From NCBI RefSeq assembly GCF_900105755.1, contig NZ_FNTQ01000001.1, forward strand, positions 4,154,001 to 4,218,000: DNA of 64,000 nt, given 5' to 3'. The position numbers and the translations under genes are program-made. This DNA comes from Streptomyces sp. Ag109_O5-10. GTDB taxonomy: Bacteria; Actinomycetota; Actinomycetes; Streptomycetales; Streptomycetaceae. The notes beneath the pieces are model-generated. The model searched no databases. It saw nothing but the letters and a program-made list of their open reading frames with translations, and was not told the origin of the DNA. This document shows, in pieces, positions 52,192 through 61,185 of this stretch (the first letter of the stretch is position 1; each line of letters begins with the position of its first letter).

Positions 52192-54564
52192 ATGGCCATA
52201 AATCACCGATCCGATCGACCGCCGGTTCCGGCCGGGTCCGGGTTCTCTCCGGGCACGGTCCTGGACCGGCTCGCCTCCGGGCCGAGCCGGGCTTCGCGCA
52301 TCACTCATACGGAGCACTTGCCCCCGCGCGCGGGTCGGCATGCCGTCTGGCCTGACCGGATTCGTTCGGAGGTCGTCGCGGCAGTCCAGGAGTGCGGCAT
52401 CGAGCATCCCTGGCAGCACCAGGCGCTGGCCGCCGAGCACGCCCTGGACGGCGACTCGGTGGTGGTCGCCACCGGCACCGCCTCCGGCAAGTCCCTGGCC
52501 TACCTGGTACCGGTCCTGTCCACCCTCCTGGACGGCTCCGAGGCGGCCAACGGCAGGGGCGCCACCGCCCTCTACCTGGCGCCCACCAAGGCGCTGGCGG
52601 CCGACCAGTGCCGCGCCGTGAAGGAACTTTCACAACCGCTGGGGAACGCCGTGCGCCCCGCGGTGTACGACGGCGACACCCCCTACGAGGAACGGGAGTG
52701 GATCCGCCAGTACGCGAACTACGTGCTCACCAACCCCGACATGCTGCACCGCGGGATCCTGCCCGGGCACGCCCGCTGGTCCTCCTTCCTGAAGTCGCTG
52801 AAGTACGTCGTCGTCGACGAGTGCCACACCTACCGGGGCGTGTTCGGCTCGCACGTCGCCCAGGTACTGCGCCGGCTACGCCGCCTGTGCGCCCGCTACG
52901 GCGCCTCCCCGGTCTTCCTGCTGGCCTCCGCGACCGCCGCCCAGCCGGCCTTGGCCGCCGGCCGCCTCACCGGCCTGCCGGTCGTGGAGATCGCCGACGA
53001 CGCCTCCCCGCGCGGCGAGCTGGTCTTCGCCCTGTGGGAGCCGCCACTGACCGACCTGCACGGCGAGAAGGGCGCCCCCGTGCGCCGTTCCGCCACCGCC
53101 GAGACCGCCGACCTGCTGACCGACCTGGCGGTGCAGGGCGTGCGCTCGGTCGCCTTCGTGCGCTCAAGACGCGGCGCGGAGCTGATCTCCGTCATCGCCC
53201 AGGAACGGCTGGCCGAGGTGGACCGTTCCCTCGCCCGGCGTGTCGCGGCCTACCGCGGCGGCTACCTCCCCGAGGAGCGGCGCGCCCTGGAAGGCGCGCT
53301 GCACTCCGGGGAGCTCCTCGGACTTGCCGCCACGACGGCCCTGGAGCTGGGTGTGGACGTCTCCGGGCTGGACGCCGTACTGATCGCCGGGTACCCCGGT
53401 ACGCGTGCCTCTGTGTGGCAGCAGGCGGGTCGCGCGGGCCGCGCCGGACAGGGCGCCCTCGCGGTCCTGGTCGCTCGCGACGACCCTCTGGACACCTTCC
53501 TCGTCCATCATCCCGAGGCCCTGTTCGACCAACCGGTGGAATCGACCGTCCTCGACCCCGACAACCCCTACGTCCTCGCCCCGCACCTGTGCGCCGCCGC
53601 GGCCGAGCTCCCGCTCACCGACGACGACCTCGACCTCTTCGGTCCCGCCTGCAAGGAGCTGCTGCCGCAGCTGGAGGCCGCGAAGCTGCTGCGCCGCCGG
53701 ACGAAGGCCTGGCACTGGACCCGCAGGGAGCGGGCCGCCGAGCTGACCGACATCCGCGGCGAGGGCGGCCGCCCGGTGCAGGTCGTCGAGGCGGGCACGG
53801 GACGCCTGCTCGGCACGGTGGACGCGAGCGCCGCGCACTCCACGGTCCACGAGGGCGCCGTCCACCTGCACCAGGGCCGCACCTACCTCGTGCGCTCCCT
53901 CGACCTCGAGGACTCGGTGGCCCTGGTCGAGCAGGCCGAGCCGCCGTACTCCACGGTGGCCCGCGACACCACGGCCATCTCCGTCCTGGAGACCGACACC
54001 GAGATCCCCTGGGGCGACGGGCGCCTCTGCTACGGCTCCGTCGAGGTCACCAACCAGGTGGTCTCCTTCCTGCGCCGCCGGCTCATCACCGGCGAGGTGC
54101 TGGGCGAGACGAAACTCGACCTCCCGCCGCGTACGCTGCGCACCCGCGCGGTGTGGTGGACCGTCACCGAGGACCAGCTCGACGAGGCCCGGATCAGCCC
54201 GGAGATCCTCGGCGGCGCCCTGCACGCGGCCGAGCACGCCTCCATCGGCCTGCTCCCGCTCTTCGCCACCTGCGACCGCTGGGACATCGGCGGCGTGTCG
54301 ATCCCGCTGCACCCCGACACGCTCCTGCCGACCGTCTTCGTCTACGACGGGCACCCCGGCGGCGCCGGCTTCGCGGAGCGCGCCTTCCACACCGCCCGCA
54401 CCTGGCTGACGGCCACCCGGGAGGCGATCGCCGCGTGTGAGTGCGACGCCGGGTGCCCGTCCTGCATCCAGTCCCCCAAGTGCGGGAACGGGAACGAGCC
54501 GTTGCACAAGCGCGGGGCGGTCCGGCTCCTCACGGTGCTGTTGAGGGGGGCACCGACGGGGTAG
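52192..54564 (+). CDS. DEAD/DEAH helicase with DUF1998 (MrfA/Hrq1 type)
   Basis: 790 residues from ATG 52192 (MAINHRSDRPPVPAGSG); GTG 52138 (VHDALAPLSVTPVTHSVP) is an upstream alternative. Helicase motifs: I, VVATGTASGKSLAYLVPVL; Ia, LYLAPTKALAADQ; II, YVVVDECHTYRGVFG; III, LLASATAA; V, TTALELGVDVSGLDAVLIAG; VI, WQQAGRAGRAGQGALAVLV. The C-terminal DUF1998 domain has the four zinc Cys in CECDAGCPSCIQSPKCGNGN. Bacterial members include MrfA, which repairs mitomycin C damage. It is divergent from bldG. A repeat element follows its stop. Confidence 0.92.
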   Translation: MAINHRSDRPPVPAGSGFSPGTVLDRLASGPSRASRITHTEHLPPRAGRHAVWPDRIRSEVVAAVQECGIEHPWQHQALAAEHALDGDSVVVATGTASGKSLAYLVPVLSTLLDGSEAANGRGATALYLAPTKALAADQCRAVKELSQPLGNAVRPAVYDGDTPYEEREWIRQYANYVLTNPDMLHRGILPGHARWSSFLKSLKYVVVDECHTYRGVFGSHVAQVLRRLRRLCARYGASPVFLLASATAAQPALAAGRLTGLPVVEIADDASPRGELVFALWEPPLTDLHGEKGAPVRRSATAETADLLTDLAVQGVRSVAFVRSRRGAELISVIAQERLAEVDRSLARRVAAYRGGYLPEERRALEGALHSGELLGLAATTALELGVDVSGLDAVLIAGYPGTRASVWQQAGRAGRAGQGALAVLVARDDPLDTFLVHHPEALFDQPVESTVLDPDNPYVLAPHLCAAAAELPLTDDDLDLFGPACKELLPQLEAAKLLRRRTKAWHWTRRERAAELTDIRGEGGRPVQVVEAGTGRLLGTVDASAAHSTVHEGAVHLHQGRTYLVRSLDLEDSVALVEQAEPPYSTVARDTTAISVLETDTEIPWGDGRLCYGSVEVTNQVVSFLRRRLITGEVLGETKLDLPPRTLRTRAVWWTVTEDQLDEARISPEILGGALHAAEHASIGLLPLFATCDRWDIGGVSIPLHPDTLLPTVFVYDGHPGGAGFAERAFHTARTWLTATREAIAACECDAGCPSCIQSPKCGNGNEPLHKRGAVRLLTVLLRGAPTG

Positions 54565-54582
54565 TTCTCCGGCCGGGGGCCG

Positions 54583-54635
54583 GTGGGGGCTGGTCGCGCA
54601 GTCCCCCGTGCCCCCTTCTGGGCGCCTTGGCAGGG
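54583..54635. repeat. Diverged dispersed repeat after the helicase gene
   Basis: GTGGGGGCTGGTCGCGCAGT then CCCCCGTGCCCCCTTCTGGG is a degenerate copy of the element tripled at 11741. It sits between the convergent helicase and Rv3654c-like genes, where it can act as a terminator. Confidence 0.75.
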
Positions 54636-54643
54636 GCACGTGG

Positions 54644-55054
54644 TCAGGGGCGCGTTGGGGCGGGGCCGGCTCTGGCCCGGACCTCTGCCGTGAACGGCCC
54701 CCCGCCCGAGGCCGCCGAGACGTCCGAGATGTCACCGACGATCACGCATCGCGTCAGCCGCGCGTCCTGAGCCAGTGCCACACGGTCCGCCAGGGCGCAG
54801 GCCGCCGTCGCCCCCTCGGCCCAGTGGTCCGCCGCGGCGAGGGCGGCCATGTCGGCCCCACCGGCGGCGCGATGCCGGACCACGACGGCCTGCCCGAGGC
54901 CGAGCACCACCCCGAACACCACGCACAACACGGCGATCGCGCCGACGCTCCAGACTGTGGCGGACCCCCGGTCAGCCGCCCCGTAGGGGCGCGCGGAACT
55001 GCGCGACCAGACCCCACACGGCCGCAGCCGAACGACCGCCGCACGCCCCTTCAC
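54644..55054 (-). CDS. Rv3654c/TadE-like pilus-locus protein
   Basis: 136 residues from GTG 55054, whose start overlaps the preceding TGA (GTGA). After a 30-residue leader the family pattern starts: RGSATVWSVGAIAVLCVVFG (one membrane helix), RHRAAGGADMAALAAADHWAEG and two Cys (AACALADRV, TRCVIVGD). It is a pseudopilin-like helicase-secretion neighbour of the tad cluster. The leader is derived from a dispersed repeat (54984-55016), which is unusual. Confidence 0.82.
   Translation of the reverse strand: MKGRAAVVRLRPCGVWSRSSARPYGAADRGSATVWSVGAIAVLCVVFGVVLGLGQAVVVRHRAAGGADMAALAAADHWAEGATAACALADRVALAQDARLTRCVIVGDISDVSAASGGGPFTAEVRARAGPAPTRP
54984..55016. repeat. Dispersed repeat copy in the 5' end of the Rv3654c-like gene
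   Basis: On the minus strand GGGGTCTGGTCGCGCAGTTC then CGCGCGCCCCTA matches the element tripled at 11741. It encodes VWSRSSARPYG in the leader ahead of the membrane helix, so the reading frame tolerates it. Confidence 0.78.
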
Positions 55055-55407
55055 GGCCCCTCCGCGACCGCGACCGCCGACTCCCGCACCTCGAAGGGCA
55101 ACGCGCCCAGCGCCGACGGCCTCGCCGCCACCGTCACCCGCACCATGTCACCCTCCCGGCCCACCGTCACCGTCGCCCCGTCCGGCGCCGCCTCCTTCGT
55201 CACCGCGATCACCGCGTCCTCGGCGTCCTGCCGCGCCGCGGCCCGCGCCCCGGTGCGGGCGGCGTCCACGCACCGGATCTGGGCGGCCACCACGAGCAGC
55301 CCCCACACCAGCGCCATCGTGAACGCCACCAACACCGGCAGCACCACGGCCGCCTCCGCGGTCACGAACCCCCGGTCCGCCCCGCACCCCCGCTCACATC
55401 CGCGCAC
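55051..55407 (-). CDS. TadE-family minor pilin
   Basis: 118 residues from GTG 55407, overlapping the DUF4244 gene by 14 nt. The TadE helix is DRGFVTAEAAVVLPVLVAFT followed by MALVWGLLVVAAQ, with the Glu after the G-F-V-T-A start typical of class pilins. RCVDAARTGARAAARQD follows. It probably contributes to assembly of a Flp/Tad-type pilus. Confidence 0.85.
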   Translation of the reverse strand: MRGCERGCGADRGFVTAEAAVVLPVLVAFTMALVWGLLVVAAQIRCVDAARTGARAAARQDAEDAVIAVTKEAAPDGATVTVGREGDMVRVTVAARPSALGALPFEVRESAVAVAEGP

Positions 55408-55582
55408 TGAGGGCCCGTTTCACGATGGCCTGGAGCTCCGCACTGACCTGACCGCTCGTCACGACGGCGTAGAGCACCGCCGCGAACCCGACGGCCGCGA
55501 TGATCCCCATCGCGTACTCGGAGGTGACCATCCCGGCGTCCCGGCGCACCAGCTTCCACATCTTCCAGTACATCTCGCGCAT
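55394..55582 (-). CDS. Flp-like pilin (DUF4244)
   Basis: 62 residues from ATG 55582, with AAGGGAG upstream. KLVRRDAG|MVTSEYAMGIIA contains a Gly before the hydrophobic segment and Glu at +5, the prepilin peptidase pattern. One helix follows (GIIAAVGFAAVLYAVVTSG) and a short tail. DUF4244 proteins occupy this place in actinobacterial tad loci and are the likely pilus subunit. Confidence 0.85.
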   Translation of the reverse strand: MREMYWKMWKLVRRDAGMVTSEYAMGIIAAVGFAAVLYAVVTSGQVSAELQAIVKRALSARM

Positions 55583-55649
55583 TTCCACTCCCTTTGACTC
55601 TCTTGGATTCGACTTCAGTTCGTATCCGCCGCCCTCCCCGTCGCGCCCC

Positions 55650-56438
55650 TCATCCACCACCCCCTCGCAGCACCCCGCCCGCCAGTCCGATCACCACGGG
55701 GAGTACGCCCACCGCGATGAACGCGGGCAGAAAACAGAGCCCCACCGGCGCCGAGATCAGCACGGCCGCCCGTCGTGCCCGCGCGGTGGCGCTCCTCGCC
55801 CACTCGGCGCGGGCGTCCGAGGCGAGCCGCGCGACGGGCGCGGCCGCCGGCATCCCGGACTCGTCCGCGCGTTGCAGCAGCCGGGCCAGCGGGGCCGCAC
55901 CCGGCAGTCCGGACAACCCCCGCCAGGCGGCCGCCGGTTCACCGCCCAGCCGCACCTCGGCCGCGCCGCGCGCCAGTCCCTCCCCAACGGGTCCGCCGAG
56001 TGCCTCTCCAACGGCCTGGGCGGCGACCACCGGACCGGCCCCGGCGGCGATGCAGGCCGACAGGAGGTCCGCGGCGAGCGGGAGTTGGCGCGCGGCCTCG
56101 ACAGCCTCCGCCTCGGCCGTCCGGTCCCCGCCGCCCGCCCTGCTCCGCCACCGCCACAGCCCCACCGCGACGCCCAGTCCCAGCAGCACTCCGGCGACCC
56201 CGCCGACCAGCACCCAGCCGCCGCACACCACCCCGACGGCCGGCAGCCACCCGCGGACGGCACCGCCGACGGCGGAGTGCCTCTCCGTCCGCTCCAGCCT
56301 TTCCAGGCCGAGCAGTTCGGCCACCCTGCGCCGGGTCCGGCGCCCGCGCCTGGCCAGCTCCAGCCGCCATGCCGACCAGCCCAGGGCCGCCAGCACCCCG
56401 GCCGTCACCCCCAGCCTGTGGACAACCTCCGCGCTCAC
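55650..56438 (-). CDS. TadC-like type II secretion F protein
   Basis: 262 residues from GTG 56438, whose GTGA overlaps the upstream gene's stop. A hydrophobic N-terminal part and the GspF region AADLLSACIAAGAGPVVAAQ, ESGMPAAAPVARLASDARAE, ending in two membrane helices (LICFLPAFIAVGVLPVVIGL-like). Platform protein of the Tad pilus. Confidence 0.88.
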   Translation of the reverse strand: MSAEVVHRLGVTAGVLAALGWSAWRLELARRGRRTRRRVAELLGLERLERTERHSAVGGAVRGWLPAVGVVCGGWVLVGGVAGVLLGLGVAVGLWRWRSRAGGGDRTAEAEAVEAARQLPLAADLLSACIAAGAGPVVAAQAVGEALGGPVGEGLARGAAEVRLGGEPAAAWRGLSGLPGAAPLARLLQRADESGMPAAAPVARLASDARAEWARSATARARRAAVLISAPVGLCFLPAFIAVGVLPVVIGLAGGVLRGGGG

Positions 56439-57295
56439 GCCGCCTCAGCTCCCCGCACGATCCGGACCGCCCACCACATCCCGGCGCCCTCGAACGCCGC
56501 GCCGACAACCAGGCAGCCCAGGCCCGCCCCGGTGTGCAGCAGCACCCGCAGCGGGTCGGCGCCCATGGCCGAGCCGAGCAGGAGGCCGAGGGCGGGCAGC
56601 GCGGCGAGCATCACCGCGGTGGCCCGGGCGCCCGACAACTGAGCGCGCAGGTCGGCACGTTGGCCGCGTTCGGCGCGCAGGGCGGCGTCCAGGCGGTCGA
56701 GACCGGCCGCGAGTCCGGCACCCTGGTCGACCGCCACCCGCCAGCAGGCCGCGAGCCCCAGCAGGCCGTCGGCGCCGGGCTGCCGCGCCGCCACCGCCAG
56801 CGCCCCCGGCACGTCCCCGCCGAAGCGCGCCGCCGCCACCACGGCCGGCCTGGCCTCACCGAGCCCGCCGGAGTCCCGCGCGGCCCGCAACAGCGCCTCA
56901 CCCGGCTGCCGTCCCGCGCGCACCTCACCGGCGAGCGCCCCGCACAGCGCGATCACCGCGTCGGCGCGCTGCTGGCGGGCCCGTCGCGCCTGGCGGGCCA
57001 GCCGCACCCGGCGCAGCGCCGGCACCCCGGCCGCCCCCGCGAGGACCGGCAGGAGCGAGGCGGCGAGCAGCGCGAGGGCGAGGCCTACGGCCGGGGCCCA
57101 CCACTCAGCCCGCCAACGGCCGCGCAGCCGCCGGAGTTCCCCGAGCGCCTGCTGCCAGGAGGGCGGCCCGGTGGTCACCACTCCGCCGCCGGCGAGCAGC
57201 AGCCGCGTCCGCCGAACCTCACGCTGCCGCTCGGCAAGCAGCCAGGCCATGACCCCGCCGCACACCAGGGCCGCACCGACCGTCGTCCCACCCAT
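56435..57295 (-). CDS. TadB-like type II secretion F protein
   Basis: 286 residues from ATG 57295, with GAGG 8 nt upstream. Membrane helices at both ends flank the GspF domain (VIALCGALAGEVRAGRQPGE, GLLGLAACWRVAVDQGAGLA). It pairs with the TadC-like protein as the inner-membrane platform. The start lies directly beside a nine-unit 18-bp repeat array. Confidence 0.88.
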   Translation of the reverse strand: MGGTTVGAALVCGGVMAWLLAERQREVRRTRLLLAGGGVVTTGPPSWQQALGELRRLRGRWRAEWWAPAVGLALALLAASLLPVLAGAAGVPALRRVRLARQARRARQQRADAVIALCGALAGEVRAGRQPGEALLRAARDSGGLGEARPAVVAAARFGGDVPGALAVAARQPGADGLLGLAACWRVAVDQGAGLAAGLDRLDAALRAERGQRADLRAQLSGARATAVMLAALPALGLLLGSAMGADPLRVLLHTGAGLGCLVVGAAFEGAGMWWAVRIVRGAEAA

Positions 57296-57307
57296 CACAC
57301 ACACCTC

Positions 57308-57467
57308 TTTCGACTATGGATCGCTCTCGACCCACGGATCGCTCGCAACTCACGGACCGGTTCAACTCACGCATCACTGGCGACTCATGGACCGCTTTCA
57401 GCTCACGGACCACTCGCAACCCAGGGATCGCTCGCAACTCACGGAGCGCTCGCAACTCAGGGATCGC
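57308..57467 (-). repeat. Nine 18-bp tandem repeats between tadA and tadB
   Basis: On the minus strand nine units resembling GCGATCCGTGAGTTGCGA run from 57467 to 57308; seven are 18 bp and two are 17 bp. They fill nearly all of the 193-nt gap and end one base before the GAGG site of the TadB-like gene. The rest of the tad operon has overlapping genes, so the gap itself is exceptional. Confidence 0.88.
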
Positions 57468-57488
57468 ACATGGATCGCTGACGTCACT

Positions 57489-58682
57489 TCAGGCCGGAGC
57501 TCCCGGCTCACCCATGCCACTCCGCAGCAGCCCCCGCAGCCGCTCCCACCCCTGCTCCCGCGCGAAGGCCGCCGCGTCCCAGCGCAGCGCCGGTACCGTC
57601 CGCACCAGCCCGGAGGGGTCCCGCTCCAGGACGTGCAGCTCGGCGATCCGCCGCCGGCCCGCGCGGTCCCGTACCAGGTGCAGCACCACCGACAGCGCGG
57701 CGGCGAGCTGGCTGTGCAGGGCGGCCCGGTCGAGCCCGGCGGCCGTGCCGAGGGCCTCCAGGCGGGCCGGCACGTCCGCGGCCGCGTTGGCGTGCACGGT
57801 GCCGCACCCGCCCTCGTGGCCGGTGTTCAGCGCGGCCAGCAGGTCGACCACCTCAGGCCCGCGCACCTCGCCGACGACGAGCCGGTCGGGCCGCATCCGC
57901 AGGGCCTGGCGGACCAGGTCCTCCAGGGTGACGAGGCCGGCGCCCTCCTGGTTGGCGGGTCTGGTCTCCAGCCGTACGACGTGCGGGTGTTCGGGCCTGA
58001 GCTCCGCCGAGTCCTCGGCGAGCACGATCCGCTCGCCCGGGCCGACGAGACCCAGGAGGGCGCTCAGGAGGGTCGTCTTGCCCGTGCCCGTCCCACCGCT
58101 GACCAGGAAGGACAGCCGGGCCGCGAGGAGTGCCCGAAGGATCCGGTCGCCGCCCGGGGGCACGGTCCCGGCCGCGACCAGTTCGCCGAGGGTGAACGCC
58201 CGCGGGCGGACCACCCGCAGGGACAGGCAGGTGCAGCCGACGGCCACCGGGGGCAGGACCGCGTGCAGGCGGGTGCCGTCGGGCAGCCGGGCGTCCGCCC
58301 AGGGACGCGCGTCGTCCAGGCGCCGGCCGGCCACCGCGGCCAGCCGCTGCGCGAGGCGCCGTACCGCCGCCGCGTCCGGGAAGGCGACCGGGGTGAGTTC
58401 CAGGCCGCCGCCGCGGTCCACCCAGACCCGGTCCGGGGCGGTCACCAGGACGTCGGTGACCGTGGGGTCGGCGAGCAGCGGCTCCAGTGGGCCGCTGCCG
58501 ACCAGTTCGGAGCGCAGTCGCTCGGCCGCGCCGAGGACTTCGGCGTCCCCGAGAACCCGCCCCTGGGCACGTAGTGCCTGTGCCACCCGCGCCGGGGTCG
58601 GTTCGGCGCCGCTCTCGGCGAGCCAGCGCCGTACTCCGTCGAGCAGGGCCGGGCCGTCCGCGCCCGCGGTGCCGGGGCTCAT
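57489..58682 (-). CDS. TadA-like pilus ATPase (CpaF family)
   Basis: 397 residues from ATG 58682, overlapping the upstream stop by ATGA. Walker A is FLVSGGTGTGKTTLLSALLG, the Asp box is RIVLAEDSAELRPEHPHVVRL, Walker B is RPDRLVVGEVRGPEVVDLL, and the His box is NTGHEGGCGTVHAN. It powers pilus assembly at the inner membrane. Confidence 0.92.
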   Translation of the reverse strand: MSPGTAGADGPALLDGVRRWLAESGAEPTPARVAQALRAQGRVLGDAEVLGAAERLRSELVGSGPLEPLLADPTVTDVLVTAPDRVWVDRGGGLELTPVAFPDAAAVRRLAQRLAAVAGRRLDDARPWADARLPDGTRLHAVLPPVAVGCTCLSLRVVRPRAFTLGELVAAGTVPPGGDRILRALLAARLSFLVSGGTGTGKTTLLSALLGLVGPGERIVLAEDSAELRPEHPHVVRLETRPANQEGAGLVTLEDLVRQALRMRPDRLVVGEVRGPEVVDLLAALNTGHEGGCGTVHANAAADVPARLEALGTAAGLDRAALHSQLAAALSVVLHLVRDRAGRRRIAELHVLERDPSGLVRTVPALRWDAAAFAREQGWERLRGLLRSGMGEPGAPA

Positions 58683-59779
58683 GCGACACCCCCCGTCTCG
58701 ACCAGGGTGCGCTCCCAGAAGCCCTTGCAGAAGCGGGCCAGCGGCCCGCGGGCGGCGGACCCCGGCGGTTTCCGGTCGGGACGGCACAGGCCTGGTTCGG
58801 CCGGTACCTCGCCGGCCAGCGGCAGTCCGAGCAGCCGGGCCACCTCGCGGTCGTCCAGGCCCGGCGCGTAAGGCCCCCGTACCGCGACCCTGAGATCGCG
58901 CACGACCATGCCGACGGTGGCCGCCACCCGGCCGGCCGCGGCGACGGCGCGGAGTTCGGCGGGGACCACCAGGACGGCGAGGTCGAGCTGGGTGAGGACC
59001 TCGGCGACCTCGTCGTCCAGGCGGCGCGGCAGGTCGACGACGACCGTGCCGCCGCGCCGCCGGGCGGCGGCGAGCACCGCCCGGACGGCGGGTGGCGGGA
59101 TCGCCACGCAGTCGCCGCGGTCCCAGCTGAGGATCCGCAGCGAGTGCAGTTCGGGCAGGGACTCCTCCAGGGCGCCGCTGCCGAGCCTGCCGCGCGAGGC
59201 GGCGAAAGCCGGCCAGCGCAGGCCCTCGGCGGTCTCGCCACCGAGGAGTACGTCGATTCCGCCGCCCAGTGGATCCGCGTCCACGAGCAGGGTGCGCAGT
59301 CCCTCACGCGCGGAGGTGACGGCGAGCGCGCAGGCCAGCGTGGAGGCGCCGGCCCCGCCCCGGCCGCCGATGACGCCGACGGTGAGGGCCGGGCGGCCCA
59401 CGCCCTCGACGACGTCGGCGATCCGGTCGACGAGCCACTGCTCGCCGTCGGGCAGCATCAGGACGTGGTCGGCGCCGATCTCCACGGCCCTTTTCCACAC
59501 GTCCGGGTCGTCCTGGTCGAGGCCCACGAGGACCACCCCGCGCCGGCGCGTGGCGCCGCGCACCCGCCGGGCGGCGTCGTCGCCGACCAGGACGAGCGGG
59601 GCGGATTCCCAGCCGCCGCCGCGGTCCGGCGGGCCGTGGTGGACCTCCGGTTTGGCACCTGCCGCGGCGCACAGGCGCAACAGGTCGTCGAGCAGTTCGG
59701 CGTCCTCGGTGACGATCATCGGACGTCCGGGCCGTCCCGAGGCGGCGGACGGCGGGTCGTGAGTGACGGTTCCGGCCAC
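58679..59779 (-). CDS. CpaE/TadZ-like ATPase (septum-site-determining type)
   Basis: 366 residues from GTG 59779, with AAGGGGGAAG upstream. An atypical receiver-like N-terminus (PMIVTEDAELLDDLLRLCAA) precedes a MinD/ParA-type domain: TVGVIGGRGGAGASTLACAL, in which the usual GKT is GAST, then LLVDADPLGGGIDVLL and VVVDLPRRLDDEVAEVL. It probably positions the pilus machinery. First gene of the tad operon. Confidence 0.88.
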   Translation of the reverse strand: MAGTVTHDPPSAASGRPGRPMIVTEDAELLDDLLRLCAAAGAKPEVHHGPPDRGGGWESAPLVLVGDDAARRVRGATRRRGVVLVGLDQDDPDVWKRAVEIGADHVLMLPDGEQWLVDRIADVVEGVGRPALTVGVIGGRGGAGASTLACALAVTSAREGLRTLLVDADPLGGGIDVLLGGETAEGLRWPAFAASRGRLGSGALEESLPELHSLRILSWDRGDCVAIPPPAVRAVLAAARRRGGTVVVDLPRRLDDEVAEVLTQLDLAVLVVPAELRAVAAAGRVAATVGMVVRDLRVAVRGPYAPGLDDREVARLLGLPLAGEVPAEPGLCRPDRKPPGSAARGPLARFCKGFWERTLVETGGVA

Positions 59780-60360
59780 GTGAGCTTCCCCCTTGGCTGC
59801 TTCTCCCGCATGGCCCCTGCGGCCACGCGATTCACAAACGTGCGAAGAACCGGCGAGCGGCTCCATATGCACGGCCGACAGAAACCGGCCATTGGCGCCC
59901 GACAAACGGAACCGGCCATGAACTCGCCGCCGCCGGAGCGCGCTGGAATCACGGTGCAGCGAACCCGGAAATCGTGTGGATCTTGGTCCGAAACTGTGGA
60001 CAACTCGACGGTTGTGAATATCGCCGTCACCCATACCGGTGAGCCTCGTTCTGGGGCCCGTGCGACTTCCACAGCGCAGCGCCACGACTACCCAAAGTGA
60101 CGGATCATGGGCATGCGAGAAGGGCGGCCGAAGCCGCCCAGCCTGGGGCCCGTGGCCCGAGAGAGAGGAGGAAAACCCATCCGGACATGCGACGACCCCC
60201 ACCGGGGGGGAGAGTGGGGGTCGTCTCCACGGCCGACTCGGGGGGGGAGGAGCCGGACCGGGTTAGCACGGTCGCGAACGATCCGTGACTTCCATGGTGT
60301 ACCCGAGAGCCCTCTCAGGCAAACCCACGCGCCCCACCTTACGCCGAATGGTGGGCGCCT
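59780..60360. other. Divergent intergenic region with two hairpins
   Basis: No coding frame stands out. Two perfect inverted repeats lie here: GGGCGGC-CGAA-GCCGCCC (60122-60139) and GACGACCCCCAC with 60214-60225 (60191-60225, 11-nt loop, 12-bp stem). They sit between divergent genes, where terminators are not expected. The tad promoter probably lies near 59790-59900 and the HAD promoter near 60270-60340. Confidence 0.5.
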
Positions 60361-61185
60361 ATGCTCGGGGGCGTGGAAAGCCACTCCTTGCCCCGCACAG
60401 CGGCCTTCTTTGACCTGGACAAGACGGTCATTGCGAAGTCGAGCACGCTCACGTTCAGCAAGTCGTTCTACCAAGGCGGTCTGATCAACCGCAGGGCGGC
60501 GCTGCGCAACGCGTACTCCCAGTTCGCCTTCCTGGTCGGCGGTATGGACCACGACCAGATGGAGCGCACGCGCGCGTACCTGTCCGGCCTCGTCCGTGGC
60601 TGGGATGTCCGGCAGGTCAAGGAGATCGTCGCCGAGACCCTGCACGACCTGATCGACCCGATCATCTACGACGAGGCCGCCTCCCTCATCGAGGAGCACC
60701 ACAAGGCCGGCCGGGACGTCGTCATCGTCTCCACCTCGGGCGCCGAGGTGGTCGAGCCGATCGGTGAACTCCTCGGCGCCGACCGGGTGGTGGCCACCCG
60801 CATGGTCGTCGGCGACGACGGCTGCTACACCGGCGAGGTGGAGTACTACGCGTACGGGCCGACCAAGGCGGAGGCCGTCCGGGAGCTGGCCGCCTCCGAG
60901 GGGTACGACCTGGACCGCAGCTACGCGTACAGCGACTCGGCGACCGACCTGCCGATGCTCCAGGCCGTCGGGCGTCCGCACGCCGTGAACCCGGACCGCG
61001 CGCTGCGCCGCGAGGCCCTCGCCCGCGGCTGGCCGATCCTGGACTTCCACCGGCCGGTGCGGCTCAAGCAGCGGATCCCCACGCCTCCGCGGCCGGCCCT
61101 GGTCGCCGCGGCGGCCATAGGAGCGGCGGCCGCCACCGCGGGCCTGGTCTGGTACGCGAGCAGGCGCCGGAGCACGGTCGCCTGA
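60361..61185 (+). CDS. HAD-IB family phosphatase
   Basis: 274 residues from ATG 60361. HAD motifs: AAFFDLDKTVIAKSSTL (nucleophile and acid Asp), VVIVSTSGAEVVEPIGELL (Ser/Thr), Lys in YGPTKAEAVRELA, and YAYSDSATDLPMLQAVGRPH. This is the SerB-like IB subfamily. A C-terminal membrane anchor (VAAAAIGAAAATAGLVWYAS) follows a basic stretch. Annotated relatives were linked to morphological differentiation in Streptomyces; the substrate (phosphoserine, lysophosphatidate or other) is not known. Confidence 0.9.
   Translation: MLGGVESHSLPRTAAFFDLDKTVIAKSSTLTFSKSFYQGGLINRRAALRNAYSQFAFLVGGMDHDQMERTRAYLSGLVRGWDVRQVKEIVAETLHDLIDPIIYDEAASLIEEHHKAGRDVVIVSTSGAEVVEPIGELLGADRVVATRMVVGDDGCYTGEVEYYAYGPTKAEAVRELAASEGYDLDRSYAYSDSATDLPMLQAVGRPHAVNPDRALRREALARGWPILDFHRPVRLKQRIPTPPRPALVAAAAIGAAAATAGLVWYASRRRSTVA

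Noticed and set aside
60300..60345. CTCTCAGGCAAA, reminiscent of a glycine riboswitch
   Set aside because: The adjacent GAGAG pairs with CTCTC across only 2 nt and the rest of the aptamer is absent; the gene downstream is a HAD phosphatase.
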